Assembly: GCA_020740775.1 (NCBI GenBank)
Contig: JAHEWK010000002.1
Coordinates: 682,001-746,000 of the forward strand
Reading direction: 5' to 3'
Length of the DNA: 64,000 bases
From: Ilyonectria destructans
Taxonomy: Eukaryota; Ascomycota; Sordariomycetes; Hypocreales; Nectriaceae
Every line of letters begins with the position of its first letter. The first letter of the stretch is position 1. Positions 11,332 through 24,100 of the stretch are shown one piece after another. The notes beneath the pieces are model-generated. The model made no database searches and had not been told where the DNA came from. It was given only the letters and a program-made list of their open reading frames with translations. Made by a program: the position numbers and the translations under genes.

Positions 11332-12381
11332 CTAACGTTTTAAAGGGTGTTTCATGGCTACCCTTCCGAATGTTTTCATCTCTCCCGCTTCCAAAACTTC
11401 GTGTAGCGTTTCTTCTGCGGTGGTATCAAGCACGCGGACAGGGTGTGCCTTGAAATCGCCACCATAATGCTCAATCACCCATGCTAGAGCCTTCCACATT
11501 CTTTCTGCTTCAGTGGGATGAGTCGGAAAAACTAGCAACTCTCCGTTGGGTAGAGTAAAGGTAACGTCGGCGTGTCGAACGTATAGAGTTACTTCGAAGC
11601 CTTCGTTAGGGACGAGCAGGACAGTCGTTAAACGGACTTCTTGATGATCTGCTGTCGAATTGGCCAGGAGAGTTTGCGAATTTGGGGTCCCAATAGCATC
11701 AAGGCCCAGGATCGGACTCTGCCCTGCTTCTCGCAGCACTGCCTTGACTTTTTGCACGACGTCGTCGTCCCTGTAGTCAATGCAATGTGTTGCACCTAGG
11801 GTTTTGAGGTACTCGTGTCGTTCTTTCGATGCCGTGACAACAATTGAGGTAATGCCACTTGCTCGTCCGAGCTGGATGGCGGCCCTGCCGACAGACGTTG
11901 CTCCGCCCCATATGACCAAAGTTCCCTCCACAACACCTTTTTCAGCGTCTGGAAGTGGCAGCTTCAGACGATTGAAGATTGCGTCGTTGGCAGTCTGCAC
12001 CACCAGTGTAAGCGTAGCAGCATCGGGGAGAGGGACGTTGCTAGGCACTTTCCAGACACCAGTTGGCGGAATAGTGATGTATGACTAGTGTGTTCCGTAA
12101 CGAATCGGTCGATCTTGATCGCCGTCAACATAACTAGCAACAATATCGCCCGCTTTGAAAGGTGTATCAACTAAAGATGGGCTTTCGAGGACTCGCCCAC
12201 AAAATTCATTGCCAAGAACTCGGTGGCGACAGCCGAAGAACTTGGAGGTTCTGATGTCGGCAGGATTAATTCCTGAGTACAAGACTTGGATGAGAATCTC
12301 ACCATCCCTTGGAGGTGGGACAGTGAGATCTTGTGCCACAACCTGGCTATCATTATTGACGTAAATTGCTGTGCTTTCCAT
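11332..12381 (-). pseudogene. zinc-type alcohol dehydrogenase / enoyl reductase (MDR), one in-frame TAG
   Basis: The reading frame from ATG 12381 to the stop at 11332 is collinear over 350 codons with a medium-chain dehydrogenase/reductase. The N-terminal catalytic fold is VLYSGINPADIRTSKFFG, VLGNEFCGRV and FKAGDIVASYVDG. The Rossmann motif is LVIWGGATSVGRAAIQLGR, followed by TLGATHCIDYRDDDVV. The tail is HEVLEAGEMKTFGRVAM. It belongs to the ToxD-like/trans-enoyl reductase subgroup by layout. Codon 99 (12085-12087) is TAG, between GTH and SYITIPPTGVWK, and the frame continues unchanged on both sides. A single C-to-T change from CAG would explain it. No intron with consistent phase removes the stop. 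The context TAG-TCA is not the known TGA-CTA readthrough motif. So it is a recent pseudogene, a readthrough case, or a sequencing error. Confidence 0.75.
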
Positions 12382-12888
12382 GACGTCGTCGAGGCTGTCT
12401 TTACCAAGGAGGCAGCGAAGATTTAGAAACGACGGAAACCAGGGACGAATAAGATTTTATGCCATCCCTAGACCAGTAAATTATCCCAGTTTTTTTACAC
12501 TCTACTTATTAGTAATACCCGGCGATTCCATTTCCCGCGCGTGCGGTGGCACAAGATGCACGGGAAAGGGAGAGAGAAGCATCTCGGCTGCAACCTGTTG
12601 ACAAGATGTGACCCGCCCCGCCGCGATTATCTTCGGGGTCAACGTTATGAGCCCCGCCTGTCAGCAGGTTGCAGATGCTGTCAGGACCTATCTAGAACAG
12701 GCCAATTCGTAGGGATAACGGGCCACGGGTTAGGTGGCCGAGCCCCCAGAGCCGGCCGCGCCGGTGGACCTCGTCATCTCATGAGACGATTACCACCAAT
12801 TTCTCGGAATGAGATTACGTGGATAGATCTTGGCACTCCAACCAAACGCCGGGCGAGCGGGAGTCGACCTCGAGAATGCGACAGCTTG
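12382..12888. other. gene-free stretch upstream of the MDR gene
   Basis: The part near 12381 is the promoter side of the dehydrogenase and has a poly-T run at 12490-12496. A frame at 12541-12924 is Arg/Gly/Pro-rich with no domain and is judged non-coding. Confidence 0.35.
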
Positions 12889-13097
12889 AATCCAGTGAGC
12901 ACAGTACGGAGTATGTCGGCTTGAATCCGGGCGTACCGAGATTTATGCTACCTCGGTGCTAATGCAAGTTGCTGACAGGTGGGGCTGTTGAAGTTAAAAT
13001 CCAGTGAGCACGGTATAGAGTACGTCCGGCGTATCTAGATTTACGCTTCCCCGGCGCTAATGCAAGTTGCTAATAGATGAAGCCGTTAAAGTTAAGA
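12889..13097. repeat. diverged tandem duplication, two units of about 105 bp
   Basis: Unit 1 starts at 12889 and unit 2 at 12998. Both begin AATCCAGTGAGCAC, share GAGATTTATGCT / TAGATTTACGCT and GCTAATGCAAGTTGCT blocks, and end in GTTAAAGTTA-like sequence. Differences are many and mostly transitions, so the duplication is old. The function is unknown. Confidence 0.6.
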
Positions 13098-13439
13098 TTG
13101 ATTGAACTTATTATATAGGAATATTAGAAATTTAGAAGAAAACCTTTACTACTAATATAATAATATATTAGTATTATTTTCTTTTTCTCAAGAGACCCTC
13201 GGAGATCAATAGAATCATCAGAATCGTGATCCACACTCTGTTCAAAGATCGCCCTCTCGGTCCAACGACCTGAGGCAGGAAGGTGCCAGCAGCATGATGC
13301 GGGGAAGACTGAGGAATCAAGCAACTACAACATCATAGCTGTGATAACGGCCGAAATAATGCATCTTCAATCCTCTATTGCAACAGCCTATTCCGGCCTA
13401 ACCAATCGTCCTTTTCCCTGTGCCGTAACGCACATCAAT

Positions 13440-13568
13440 TCAGCCCGAGAGACCGTTCCGCCGCAGTCTCGTGTCTGACAGGTAGAAGTCGCACCCAATC
13501 TTCTCCGCTATCGCCTCGCACTGCCCCATAGACTTGAAGTACACGACCCCCTTCTGCCGGCCCGTCAT
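13440..13568 (-). pseudogene. fragment resembling a RecQ-type helicase C-terminal lobe
   Basis: In the minus frame the stretch GRQKGVVYFKSMGQCEAIAE, followed by KIGCDFYLSD, resembles the start of the RecA-like second lobe in fungal RecQ/telomere-linked helicases. There a hydrophobic VVY strand is followed by S..QCE.IAE.LGC..Y. Nothing helicase-like continues on either side: the upstream residues are Gly/Ala-rich and the frame stops at 13440. This looks like a scrap of a dispersed helicase gene, not a working gene. The assignment rests on about 35 residues. Confidence 0.3.
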
Positions 13569-13992
13569 TGTCGCCCCAGCCGCCTCACAACCCCAGTCGT
13601 GTGCTCCTCCATCGCCCCCGGCCGCCACCGCTGCACCTTCTCGACGCTCTACCGGCAATTAGTCTTTATCGTCCGATCCTCCTTTCCGTGATAAAGGAGG
13701 TAAGGACACCTTCCCCAGTCATAATGCAGAACTGGGAGAGAGATTGCCGGCAGCAAGTCTCATTCCCGTGGTCCACCTGCACTGCACCACTTCGGGCCAT
13801 TTGTGCCCTCTGGGCATTTCTTAAAACCCGTCTCCGAGGCTAATAGAGATAACCAAGACTGCGCTTGGGCATGAGTTAGTAATATTCCATAGATAGCTAA
13901 AAGTTCACCAAAAAATAACAGAATAAACGCAGTGAGAGATAAGAAGATCATGGGAGACCTAAGAGTTCATCTTTTTAGGAAACCACAAAACT

Positions 13993-14016
13993 ATTTTATT
14001 TTATTTTATTTTATTT
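13993..14016. repeat. (ATTTT)n microsatellite
   Basis: About five tandem copies of the pentanucleotide ATTTT lie in an AT-rich stretch between the helicase fragment and the 3' end of the Zn2Cys6 regulator. There is no coding potential around it. Confidence 0.85.
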
Positions 14017-14180
14017 GGGTAGTTAAAACGGTTTAAGGTAGATTGCTTCCTTGCCGCGTTAACATGTTCTTGTCGTGATTAGTTGTCAACTTCCTTTCTC
14101 TTAGATATGCTCAATGAAGGCCACCTCTTACGTCCATGCCTATCCCTCTGGGTCTAAGTCATATATATTCTTTCCCTCGG

Positions 14181-15485
14181 CTACGCATCGTCGGGCCATT
14201 CAATCATTTCCTTCCACGGATCTTCCAATACGCGTCCAGCCAACGAAAGAACATTCGCACTCCAACCTCGAGTGATCCAGACTTGGTGCTCAAAAGGCTT
14301 GGCCAGCGCAGCAAAATGTGCCAGAATAACCAATGCAGTAGGGTGGTCGTTCCCAAGCATTTCAAAAAACAATGGGGGCAAGGTAAATGCCCAAATCCAG
14401 ATTCGCCGCGCACTCAACGCGGAGTGTTCATCTGCGGTTTCAAAATGGGCGCTTCGAAGTGCTTCTATAGCCATGAGGCTCGCTGAACGTTCATTGATAA
14501 CGGTTAGCCCGACTGGGAGCTTTCGTACTAGATTGGCGACCTTCTCCATTCGTTGTTGGAAATTGAGGGACTTTCTTGGCACTGAAGAGCCAAATGGCTG
14601 CAGTAAAGGCGCCAGAATGCTGTCTTCTCTCCACCGCTCTATTGGTTTGAAATCTAGAATGTGCCTGACGCCTTGTAGTAGGTAAAAGGATGAGCCACGT
14701 CTCTTGAAGTCACAGATTTCTCCGGACCAAAGGGGCTTGCAATGGAACAAACAGACACGATAAAAATGAACGATGCTAAAAGGAAAAAAGTATCGCAATT
14801 TTCTTCGTTAATGTCTTGGAGGTTGGATGAGAAATGCTGCAAGGCGAGATTCTGATATGCGGAAGAGATTACGGCGAATTCCTGGCGATGCTCAGGGTGA
14901 CTATGAGCGTAGTGCAATGCTGAAACGGCAAGCAATCCATGCATAAAGAACTCCTACGTCTGTGTTAGGGCTTGATCGTGGGAGTCTATCGTGGTGGCTT
15001 ACATGGGCACAGGCGATTTGCGGAACCCTCAGCTTCCACAACTCAGTAGTTGCCGGTTCGCAGATGAGTGTCGTATACACGGTAGTAGAATAGTGGTGAA
15101 GAAGTTTCAAGCTGTGCATATATTCCGGAGAATAGTATTCTCTCTGGGACAGCGGTGAATTCTCGGGGGCGGTGGGATGGACTCCCGGACGTGTCAGTGG
15201 TGCTTCGGGAGTTATGCCAGCGAAGGAGGATTGGGGGCTGACGACCTCAGCGTCGCTGGGTCTAGTCGTCGCGCTGGACTCAGGACTGTCTTGCATCAAA
15301 CTGCAAGGAGCCTGATGCCGGACACAGGCACTGCATGGGCGCTGCTCGTCACACTGTCACACGATAGTAGCTCAATCTGAAGCGACGGCATGATACTTAG
15401 GATCATCTACCTTGACGCGCCGGGCCTTGCAGCGGAAACACCCTTTTCGTGACTTTCGATGGCCAACCCGCTTGACGGTCTTCAT
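14181..15485 (-). CDS. Zn(II)2Cys6 transcription factor, Upc2-like, with apparent frame break
   Basis: Start ATG at 15485. Exon 1 (15411-15485) encodes HRKSRKGCFRCKARRVK. Intron 15354-15410. Exon 2 (15003-15353) opens with CDEQRPCSACVRHQAPC, completing the Zn2Cys6 cluster across the splice. Intron 14954-15002. Exon 3 begins at 14953 with EFFMHGLLAVSALHYAHSHP, the usual start of the Upc2/fungal_trans_2-type regulatory domain. After LLASFIFIVSVCSIASPFG the conserved continuation (SSFYLLQGVRHIL, then WIWAFTLPPLFFEML and ALVILAHFAAL) is in a different frame. The switch falls near 14700-14745. A 56-nt intron (GTGTCT...TTCAAG) would keep phase but would delete residues that fit the family, so a small indel is more likely. 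Downstream coding is intact to the stop at 14181. It probably encoded a nuclear DNA-binding regulator; targets are unknown. Confidence 0.7.
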
Positions 15486-17834
15486 CTTGATCGGATTATG
15501 AGTCGGGAGTGAATCTTGATTACGATATGACTTCGGGTTCGTTTGGGAATACGAGTGGGTATGAACGTGAGGGGCAAGTCAAGCTAAATACACCACGTAG
15601 CATTAAACCGAGCTTGATGGCCCGTGCCTTTCTCGGTTTCGTTTAAGATCAAATATCCACAAAAATCAGGTTTAGACTGCTCAAGGGCGCCTCTAGTCTG
15701 CTGCTCAGGGTGTTAATGCGGCCGGGGCTGCGACAAGATAATTCTGGGAAGTATGAGCGTCAACAAGTGATTGATGACAGAAGGCTGATTGATTGTAGTT
15801 GCTGCCAAGGCTTCAACGAGATGCGCGTGGTAGCCTATTCAGAGATGCTGTTTAGAAAACCTCATTGGTGCAACTTAGTACTGTCGCTCTTGGGCGCGCC
15901 TTAGCGGGGGAGCAGGAGGATTTTGTCTCAGAATAGGCTAGGTTCCGTCACTGGGCTAAGAAGAAGAAATACGGCGCAAATACGAACCCGAAGGAATGGA
16001 TTACCGAGGCGAGATTCCCGCCAATAGGCCCTGTTCGTGTACGAAGTAGGGGAGCCGTTCCCGGAGCTAGGGGTCGGGCTTAATCAGGCAGACTAGTAAT
16101 TATAGATTGAAAATGAGATTGTATATTATATCCACGGCGACTTTCAATATACATAGGTGGTGAGGTTCTTGAGTGCCATGTTTTTTGAAGAATGCTCAGC
16201 ACCAACAACAAATGGTGTACTTGGAGTGATAAACAAGAAGATGTGTTAAGTTGATAGTAGAGCTAACGAGTTAAATGAATGATGGAACTCGGGAACAATT
16301 AAAGCATGCCATATAATTCTAAGAAGTGGAGGTTAGAGGTGATAATGGCGAGACGGAACGCATCGTAGCAAGGCAGGGATCCGCTGTTGGGATAATCTTT
16401 CCCCGTTGGATTTCCTTTGGGATACACTTTTTCAGGAAATGCGATCATGTGAGAGATTGTACCTATGATAATAAGGAATTCAGAGTCCACTGGCGATTTC
16501 GAATATATTCCCAAATCCCGGCTCCATCATAGAGACCATCGCCACGGTGAGTTATTTTTCTTTTCATGACGCGAAATCTCCGGGTTCTAGAAGATTTCGA
16601 GGTGCGATCTTAAACGAGGGGCTGGATACAATGTCTGTGTCCCATCAAGATGCGAATTCGGTATAGATAGCCCGAAATGGAGAGAACCGCCACTGCGGAC
16701 AGTCCAATATACGGACTAATTTCCTGTTTGATGCCGGGGATATGAGAGTCTGGGGTACCCCGCCTCCACCCAGACGTGGACCATCGGACTAACCAATCGT
16801 TGCCCACATTTGTAATGGGAGCTACTTTAGCTCGCATGATTGGGATTCCGCGTATAAGTCTTGAAATGGGGATGACCGCGGTGATCCGCGTAAAGTCCCA
16901 AATAGGATTGGATTGCGTGACGCAACATTTCATGGCTTAAAGCTCGGCTCGATGGGAGGATAAATGTCTCTACCCGCCGGAGTCCGTGATACAACGTGAT
17001 GTTCTTGTACCTGCCCGCTTGGAGAGTCGTTTGCGATTTTCCGATCTTGAATTCATCCATTGGTATTTCTTCCATAGGTTTGTCGCTGATAGGCCAAGCC
17101 GAACTCTCTATAGTCTGGTTATGATTTAAAGGGAAAGCATTGATTGTGGAAGACTGATGTGTGGGTTGTATTTCGGCTCCTTGACTTAATCCGTGATAGC
17201 CACTGGGCTAATATCCGGATAAGAACAAGAAATCAATGCAGAGATCCGTTCATCTTGCCAAATACGTGCGGGGAGGGTACATATGATCTGGATAATTACC
17301 CCTCCCATGACTAGAACAAGCTTCCCCAGACAATACCAGCCCACAATGCTTAGAGTGGTGTGGCGATTCTAACCGACAGGTTTATCGGCATGCAGGCTAC
17401 GAAGACCTTGAAATTGCTGCTTAATGATGTTTTATACCTTCTCCGATTTCGATGGTTCTGTTGGCCCGTAACATCTTGACATTATGCGAGTCGCCTCAAG
17501 AGAAAGAATCCTACGCATCTTCCCCTCAGCGGGGGGTGCAAGTACATTGGAAACAGCCTAGTTTGGCACTGGGTGGGGTGAACATTAGTTTCTCCGGGGA
17601 AGAAGCCTTAGTGAAGGAGATGGAATTTGTCCATTCCGTGATACGCGTAAAGCCTCGTGCCAATACCACCCGAAGTCCGATTATCCAGACACCTTCCCCG
17701 CAATTTCCCCGCGTGTAGTCTATGGATATCCAGACCAAGGGAGATGTCGTTCTGAGCAGATGATCTTGGTGGAAAGGGGATTCAGCAGTGTGACTGGCTC
17801 CATGTGGAATGTCAAGGATGGTCCTAATGTCCAA
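15486..17834. other. 2.3-kb gene-free stretch
   Basis: No gene is supported. Two overlapping minus frames at 16610-16933 and 16827-17075 contain protein-like runs (WDFTRITAVIPISRLIRG; YIGLSAVAVLSISGYLYRI) but no recognisable family and no start-to-stop model that I can splice. The right part is the upstream region of the rhamnosidase gene. Confidence 0.35.
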
Positions 17835-17842
17835 TATATAAA
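17835..17842 (+). promoter_or_regulatory. TATA box of the rhamnosidase gene
   Basis: TATATAAA followed by GGG lies about 85 bp upstream of the ATG at 17927, a suitable core-promoter spacing. No further operator is recognised. Confidence 0.5.
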
Positions 17843-17926
17843 GGGTGTGTGACTCCTGCATCAGAGCTGCCTCAAATCCAGCAGGCTTATGTATAACTCT
17901 TGACTCCCAGGAGCCATTCGACTATC

Positions 17927-20900
17927 ATGAAGATCCATTTCTCGAGTACCATCCTGGGTCTAGGTGCAGCGTCTCTAGTCTTGGGGAACAACCCCCAAGG
18001 TTTTGACACATTCTCTCGTCCAGCATCCCGCGTGCGACCACGGTTCAGATACTGGTTACCTGACGCCAGTGTAGATGCGGAGGTTGTCGCCAAGGACGTC
18101 GCGTCTGCTGCATCTATAGGCGCCGGGGGAATCGAGCTTCTCCCTTTCTTTGAGTACGGTGGGGATATTGGCGGAATGCCCGCTGGTGCAAATTGGTCCA
18201 CGTACAATTTCGGTACACCCGATTTCGTCAAGCTCTTCGAGAGAGTCCTTGAAGCACATGATAGAGATGGTCTCGTCATGGACTTTGCACTAGGGCCAAA
18301 CCAGGGCCAAGGAGTTCCCGCAAGCCCGGATGATGAGGGCCTGCAGTGGGATATGGTATGTACGCACTCAATCTACGAAAGTATACGTCATTGACTCGTC
18401 AAGGTGCCATTCACTGAAGAATTGCCCGCCATTGGATCATTCAACGGCAAAGTCCCCGGTTGGGGAACAGGCGATCTCATCTCTCTAGTTACAGCTCTTG
18501 TCAAATCCAATCAGTCCATAAGTTACCTAGGAACGGGTCTTGTCGGCCTCCAAAACGTTACCTATAATGAGTACCAACTCAATCACAAAACTCTTAACGA
18601 AGTCACTGGATGGGTTGATCGACAAGGTCATGTCAAGCTGTCACTCCCGAAAGCACCCAACGGGTCGCACTATAGAGTTTTTGCTTTCTATGAGAGGCTG
18701 TCCGGTCATAAGAATTTGAAATTCGACTCGACTCAACATAAAACCATTTTTGATAACGGATCTTACTCTGTTGATCATTTTAGTGCTCAAGGGGCTGCTG
18801 TTGTGGGCCGATTCTGGGAGAAGCACATTCTCAAAGGCAGAGTACCCATGCTCCTTGCTAAAGTTGGTAATTATGGTAAGTTTCTGACTCAGGCCTCTTG
18901 TGCCATTTCCTGTACAAATTGAACGCTATTGACATGTATGATAGCATGGGAGGATAGCATGGAGCTAACTTACAACGTGAGCTGGTCGCGGTCACTACCT
19001 GAACGGTTCGAAAGGATTGCAGGCTATAGCATCAAGCCATATCTACCCCTACTCACATTCAAGCAAAACACAATCGGTGTCCAGGGGACTGCTCCGGGCC
19101 CCTTCAGGTGTATTCTCGATACTGATGATGAGGGACTCGGCTACGTGAACGACTTTCGCGCAACACTCATTGATGGTTACAAAGAATACCTCAAAGCATT
19201 GGCAGACTGGGTTCACGACACTCTGCATATTCAGTTGTCCGTTCAACCAGCCTACGGTTCATCGCTGGATGCGCTAGCTGCTGTCCCGGTCGTGGATGCC
19301 CCAGAGTGCGAGAGTCTCGAGTTCGACGACAATATTGACTCATACCGTTCATTTGCCGGCCCTGCTCGGCTTGCTGGAAGAAAGATTGTTTCTAACGAAA
19401 TGGGCGCCGTTAGAGGTTCTGGGCTTCAATACCATCTTCCACATCTGGTTTTTCAAATCAATCGTGCGTTCCTCGGTGGAGTCAATCAGATGGTCCTACA
19501 TGGGCAATCATATTCAGGAACTTATTACGAGACCACATGGCCAGGCCATGTTCCTTTCAGCTACCTGTTCTCAGAACCATTCTCTCCACATCTTCCATCC
19601 TGGGACCATGGGCTGAATGAGATCATGGATTACATTGCCAGGAACCAGCACATCTTGCAAGGTGGCGTGCCAAAGGCGGACGTTGTTATCTATAACAAGG
19701 AGTCTGCCACGACGATCAGAAACATTTACCAAGCGAAGGATTTGCTCTCAGAAGGTAGGCCATCTCTTACACTAGAGTTTGCGAATTAATCACTGACCAA
19801 ATTCAACGAAGGATGGTCATGGAATTACCTCTCGGCCGACAATCTCAAACTTGAGCAAGCCGTGGTCAGGAATAAGGTCTTGGCTCCTGACGGCCCGGCC
19901 TGGAAGGCTCTCATTGTGGAAAGCTCGCAAAACCTGACCCTAGACAGCGTCAAGAAGCTGAAGTCATTTGCTCAAAAGGGACTTCCCGTTATCTTCAGCG
20001 GGGGTTCGCCGACGTATTATCCAACAGGAGATGGATCTGGCAAGGATGAATTTGAACGTCAACTGTCACGGATCCTGAGGTCTGAAAATGTCTACTCTGT
20101 TGCATCTGGAAAAGTCGCAGACAAGTTGAATTTACTTGGCCTACAACCTCAAATCCAAGCGAACACAAATGGTACATTTTATACATCATGGACCGAGACA
20201 AACAAAGTCGGTTACGCCTTGATTTACTCAGACTTGGTAAGATCCACTGGCACCATCACCGTCAACAGCAAGCAGACGCCGTTTTACTTCAATGCTTGGA
20301 CTGACGAGATTACTCCAGTATTGGTCTACAAACGAACTAAGGCCACCACGACCATTCCTGTTGATCTAGCTGGCAACCAAACTCTCATCCTGGCATTTGG
20401 CGATGGGTTGCGGCAACAAGTACCAGTACCTAAGTATCACGTCCAAAAGGCACCCTCTAACGTCCTGGGTGCCCGATTCATCCAAGGCCGTGGCATCTTC
20501 TTGCACGTGGCCCAGTCTGATACATCTCCTGACGCTGTGCTTTCGAATGGTAAACGGGTGGCTATTGATGCAACATCAGTCCCGGATGCGTTCAAACTAT
20601 CCCAATGGTCATTGGCAGCCGAACATTGGGAGGCACCGGAAGATCTTTACGACAGCAGCAACACGGTTAGGCACAACACCACACATCAGCTCGATACACC
20701 AACCTCATGGAGCGAGATCTCAGCTCTTAATAATGCTTCAGGAGTAGGGTACTATACTACCAGTTTTCAGTGGCCACCGAAAGGCGCTCGACACGCCTCC
20801 AAGTCCTTGGGAGCATACATCCACTTCTCCACAGTGATCGATGTCGTGAAGCTTTCAATTAATGGGCATAGGATCCCTCCGCTAGACATTACAAATGCGG

Positions 20901-21127
20901 TTGCAGATATTAGTCCGTATCTGAAGGAGGGTAAAAACACAGTCACTTTGATCATACCGACAACACTGTGGAATTATGTACGAACCATCATCACCGAACT
21001 CGAAACCGCTGGTTCTTCACCTCTACCGGTTACACTACAAGACTATGGGGTGCCTCTATCGGGACGCACGGAGTCCGGGTTAGTTGGGATGGTGACTCTT
21101 ACACCGTTCAAGAGTGTTGTTGTCTAG
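17927..21127 (+). CDS. secreted alpha-L-rhamnosidase-type glycoside hydrolase (GH106-like), 1008 aa
   Basis: Exons 17927-18355, 18404-18875, 18945-19754 and 19812-21127 join in frame through introns of 48, 69 and 57 nt. The signal peptide is KIHFSSTILGLGAASLVLG. Right after it come FDTFSRPASRVRPRFRYWLPDA and AAGIGAGG-like SIGAGGIELLPFF, hallmarks of the GH106 N-terminal catalytic barrel. LVMDFALGPNQGQG and ISNEMGAV/HGQSYSG-like segments follow (IVSNEMGAVRGSGLQYHLPH; MVLHGQSYSGTYYETTWPGH). The C-terminal part has beta-sandwich galactose-binding features (YIHFSTVIDVVKLSINGHRI; DISPYLKEGKNTVTLIIPTT). The enzyme should release terminal L-rhamnose from plant polysaccharides or glycosides outside the cell. 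Several N-x-S/T sites fit secretion. Substrate is not predictable. No transporter or rhamnose-catabolic gene adjoins it. Confidence 0.85.
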
Positions 21128-24100
21128 GTTGTTGCAACGACTATTGGTGGCTCAGTTCGGCATATAGGTTGCCATGGGGCGATTACATAGGAACGGCAAG
21201 TGATAGGCATGAGTCACAAAAAGATCAAGTAAGTGTACTGGGATGAGGATCATAGTCGAAATCAAAGTGAAGGATAGCAACAAGGTGCCTACAGTAAATT
21301 GAAGTAACGGTACGGGTGTAAAGATGAGCATTGACCGGCGCACAGAGATCGGAGATCATATGTTGGTCTCGTAGCATTGCGCGCCACTCGAAGTATGCCT
21401 ATATAGTCTACTCCATTAATTTATTACGTACTTCAATAAGAACCTCAGCAAAGTAGTGGACTCACTCGCCTAGGGTTATCACTCTGTCGTCTACGGCTAT
21501 GACTACGTAATCCGCAACTAGGCCACGGATGTCATCGGGATTCTCGAGAGCACTCTACTCTACTACGATATGAGCTCTTCTTAGTCGGCAGTGTAAATGT
21601 GCTGATGAGAACATGCCTCGCGTGGCACATTCGCTCTGCGCTATTTTCCATCCCCTTCACTTGGATGCTCAAACACCTGGTACCTATACCGCGCTTCCGC
21701 CTTTCAATCTCATTCCCTTCCAGGAGAATCATGTAACGGTCGCATCCTAAGTTCTTTCAGCAGGAGAGTCTCGTTTATTGACCTATCTAAAGCTGGGGAC
21801 AAAAGAGCGAATAAAGGTGTGCGTCTTCGCGGCGGGTTAGGTGCGAAATCTCAGTTCCAGCAGTGCTTGTCAAGGGGATAGTTTTCCTAGACCCGACCCA
21901 GCTTCCAGCCAGGTCTACAACCACTATAGCCCAAATCACGCATCATTTTAGCAAGAGTCTTTAAGAAGGCGTCTGGTGTCGGGGCTGACACACACAAGCC
22001 CTGCCTATAGAATATCCCGCACGACTATAACCCCAGAGGTGCGTGCACTGATTACGGAGTTGCCGATGGTTCCCAATTGGCCTCTGTTGCCAAGGGTTCA
22101 GGGCGTAGTGCTGGTTTCGTTGCAGGAATTAGCTTTCCTGCCTCGCACATGTACCCGATCGGGCATGCCATCTGGGGGTCATTGTGACCTTTGCCGAAAT
22201 GGGAATCGATGACTACTGCGAGGCTCCTTCTGGTATAATTATCTACAATTCGCCCTACATGTCAAGATCGCAGCAATGTCAAGTGCCATTGCGACGATCC
22301 GGCGCAGGTCACAGTGGGATGGATCGCCCTTCTGATCTGATTTAACCACAGCACGGTGTTTCGGAGAGCTGGACTTACCGAATACCAAGCCGCTTATCCT
22401 GCACGGTCCACTCTCATAAGCGGGCGTCGTGATGTCATTTCGGATTCGCGTTCAGAGGCAGTCTCTGGCGCGTTATCTACGAGCTACTCGTAGAGGGAGG
22501 GCATGTTCAAATACCGAGCAAGGCGAACAAAGCAGTCAACTTCCTAGATGGATGCTGGAGGATATCTTGATGATATGCTGACTGACCTCGCCACATCGAT
22601 TGGTCACAGCTCTCCCTATCGTATTCTCGCTGATTCGTGTCATGACACTATCTACAGGGAGCGCCCTGTCGGATGTGGCCCCACATATCAAACTCGTCGC
22701 GGCTGTCTTGGCAGTACGACTTGTCTGTGAATAGCCTAGCTTCTGTAGAACAGGGATACAGAAAGGGGGCAGTTCACAGCGAGACGAGCCTCCCGCCGCT
22801 CAAGGTTGCTGTGTTTGCGGGCTGTCCTCGCCACAATCCTGTCCGTATCATTACCAATACACTCCACATGCTTGGACCCGTGGACGCTGGCACGCCTTGT
22901 AAACGAAATGACTGTCGCTTCCCCGCCCTTGTGATCTGGGGAAATCAATCCACTTTACACATTTTGTGACAGTGTCATCTGAGATGCGACGTCTTGTACG
23001 TAATAGTTTGTTCTCATCGTCGGGGCTGATGGAGATGATGAATTACCCCGCGTCTAGGCGTCTGGGGAAGCGTAGAGGTTTGCGGAAGGGAAAGAGAAAT
23101 GGAACGACAGAGAAGCTGATCGTGGAGGCGCAAATGAGGGGACAGTCCAACCCCAAATCACTGAACAATTCCAAAATACAAGCACTAAATTCGGCAGAAC
23201 CTCATTTTCAGTCATTGCTAAATATTTTCCCCGATCCCAAAGTCCTGTCTGGCTCTGAGAGGTCATCATTCAAGTATCCATCATGCTGAAACGTCGTGTT
23301 GGTCACTGTCGACTCCGAGAAGCCCATTCAAGTTGATGGGATTGGATCGAGAAGCTCGACGACCATATGTAATGTCGACAGGTTTGCAATTCTCCTCTTA
23401 TACGCCCCGCATGGCTTTGTTAACATCGTTGTCTCTTAGATTTCAAGGATTTTTTTTTGTCGGCCCATACCCGAAGACCAGCAGTTTGGACGGTCCGCCA
23501 ACACGCCACGCAATGCTCTGCAGTTGAGTGCGGCCATTCGCCATGACAGACTACGTATTGCGTGACGCGGGAGCTATCTGAAGAGTGTTGCGATAGATCA
23601 GACAATTGGAGTATAGAGCTTCAGGCGCCGAGAAAGGCGCCGTACGTACGGAAAGTAATCGTAGCGGATTCTGCATCTGCGCAAGGTCGTAATTTCTGAA
23701 GATGCTATTAAGGACATGGGCATTTTCCATGTTAATTATTAACCCATTCGCTCCACCGAGCTCGTAGACACGGGCGCGAATTGAGCCTTCAATTCCGAGA
23801 TCATATCGTAATTCATCAACAATAATATTCAGCGAGAGGGTTCGTTACAAACTCGAGCTTGATAATCCCGCCGAGACCTCCGTGGCCGAGCTTCACCACC
23901 GCTCGGTAATGGTCCGCACATCGGCACGAGTCAGACGGCGCCCTTCGGACCCGTCAGCTGCAACATGTTGACATCCATTTACCAATTAATCACAGCTGAA
24001 CCCAATCCCACGAGGACGGTCCGCAGGAATCTCCCCTAAAGTCTAGAAGCGATGCTAGGCTGCATTCGGCGCTTCGCCACATCGCGCAAGCTCCGGACAG

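Noticed and set aside
12085..12087. Programmed stop-codon readthrough in the MDR gene
   Set aside because: The context TAG-TCA lacks the TGA-CTA motif known for fungal readthrough; kept only as an alternative to pseudogenisation.
12541..12924. 127-codon plus frame upstream of the MDR gene
   Set aside because: Arg/Gly/Pro-rich, overlaps the tandem duplication, no domain.
16610..17075. Two overlapping minus frames with membrane-like runs
   Set aside because: Could not be spliced into one model and match no family I know.
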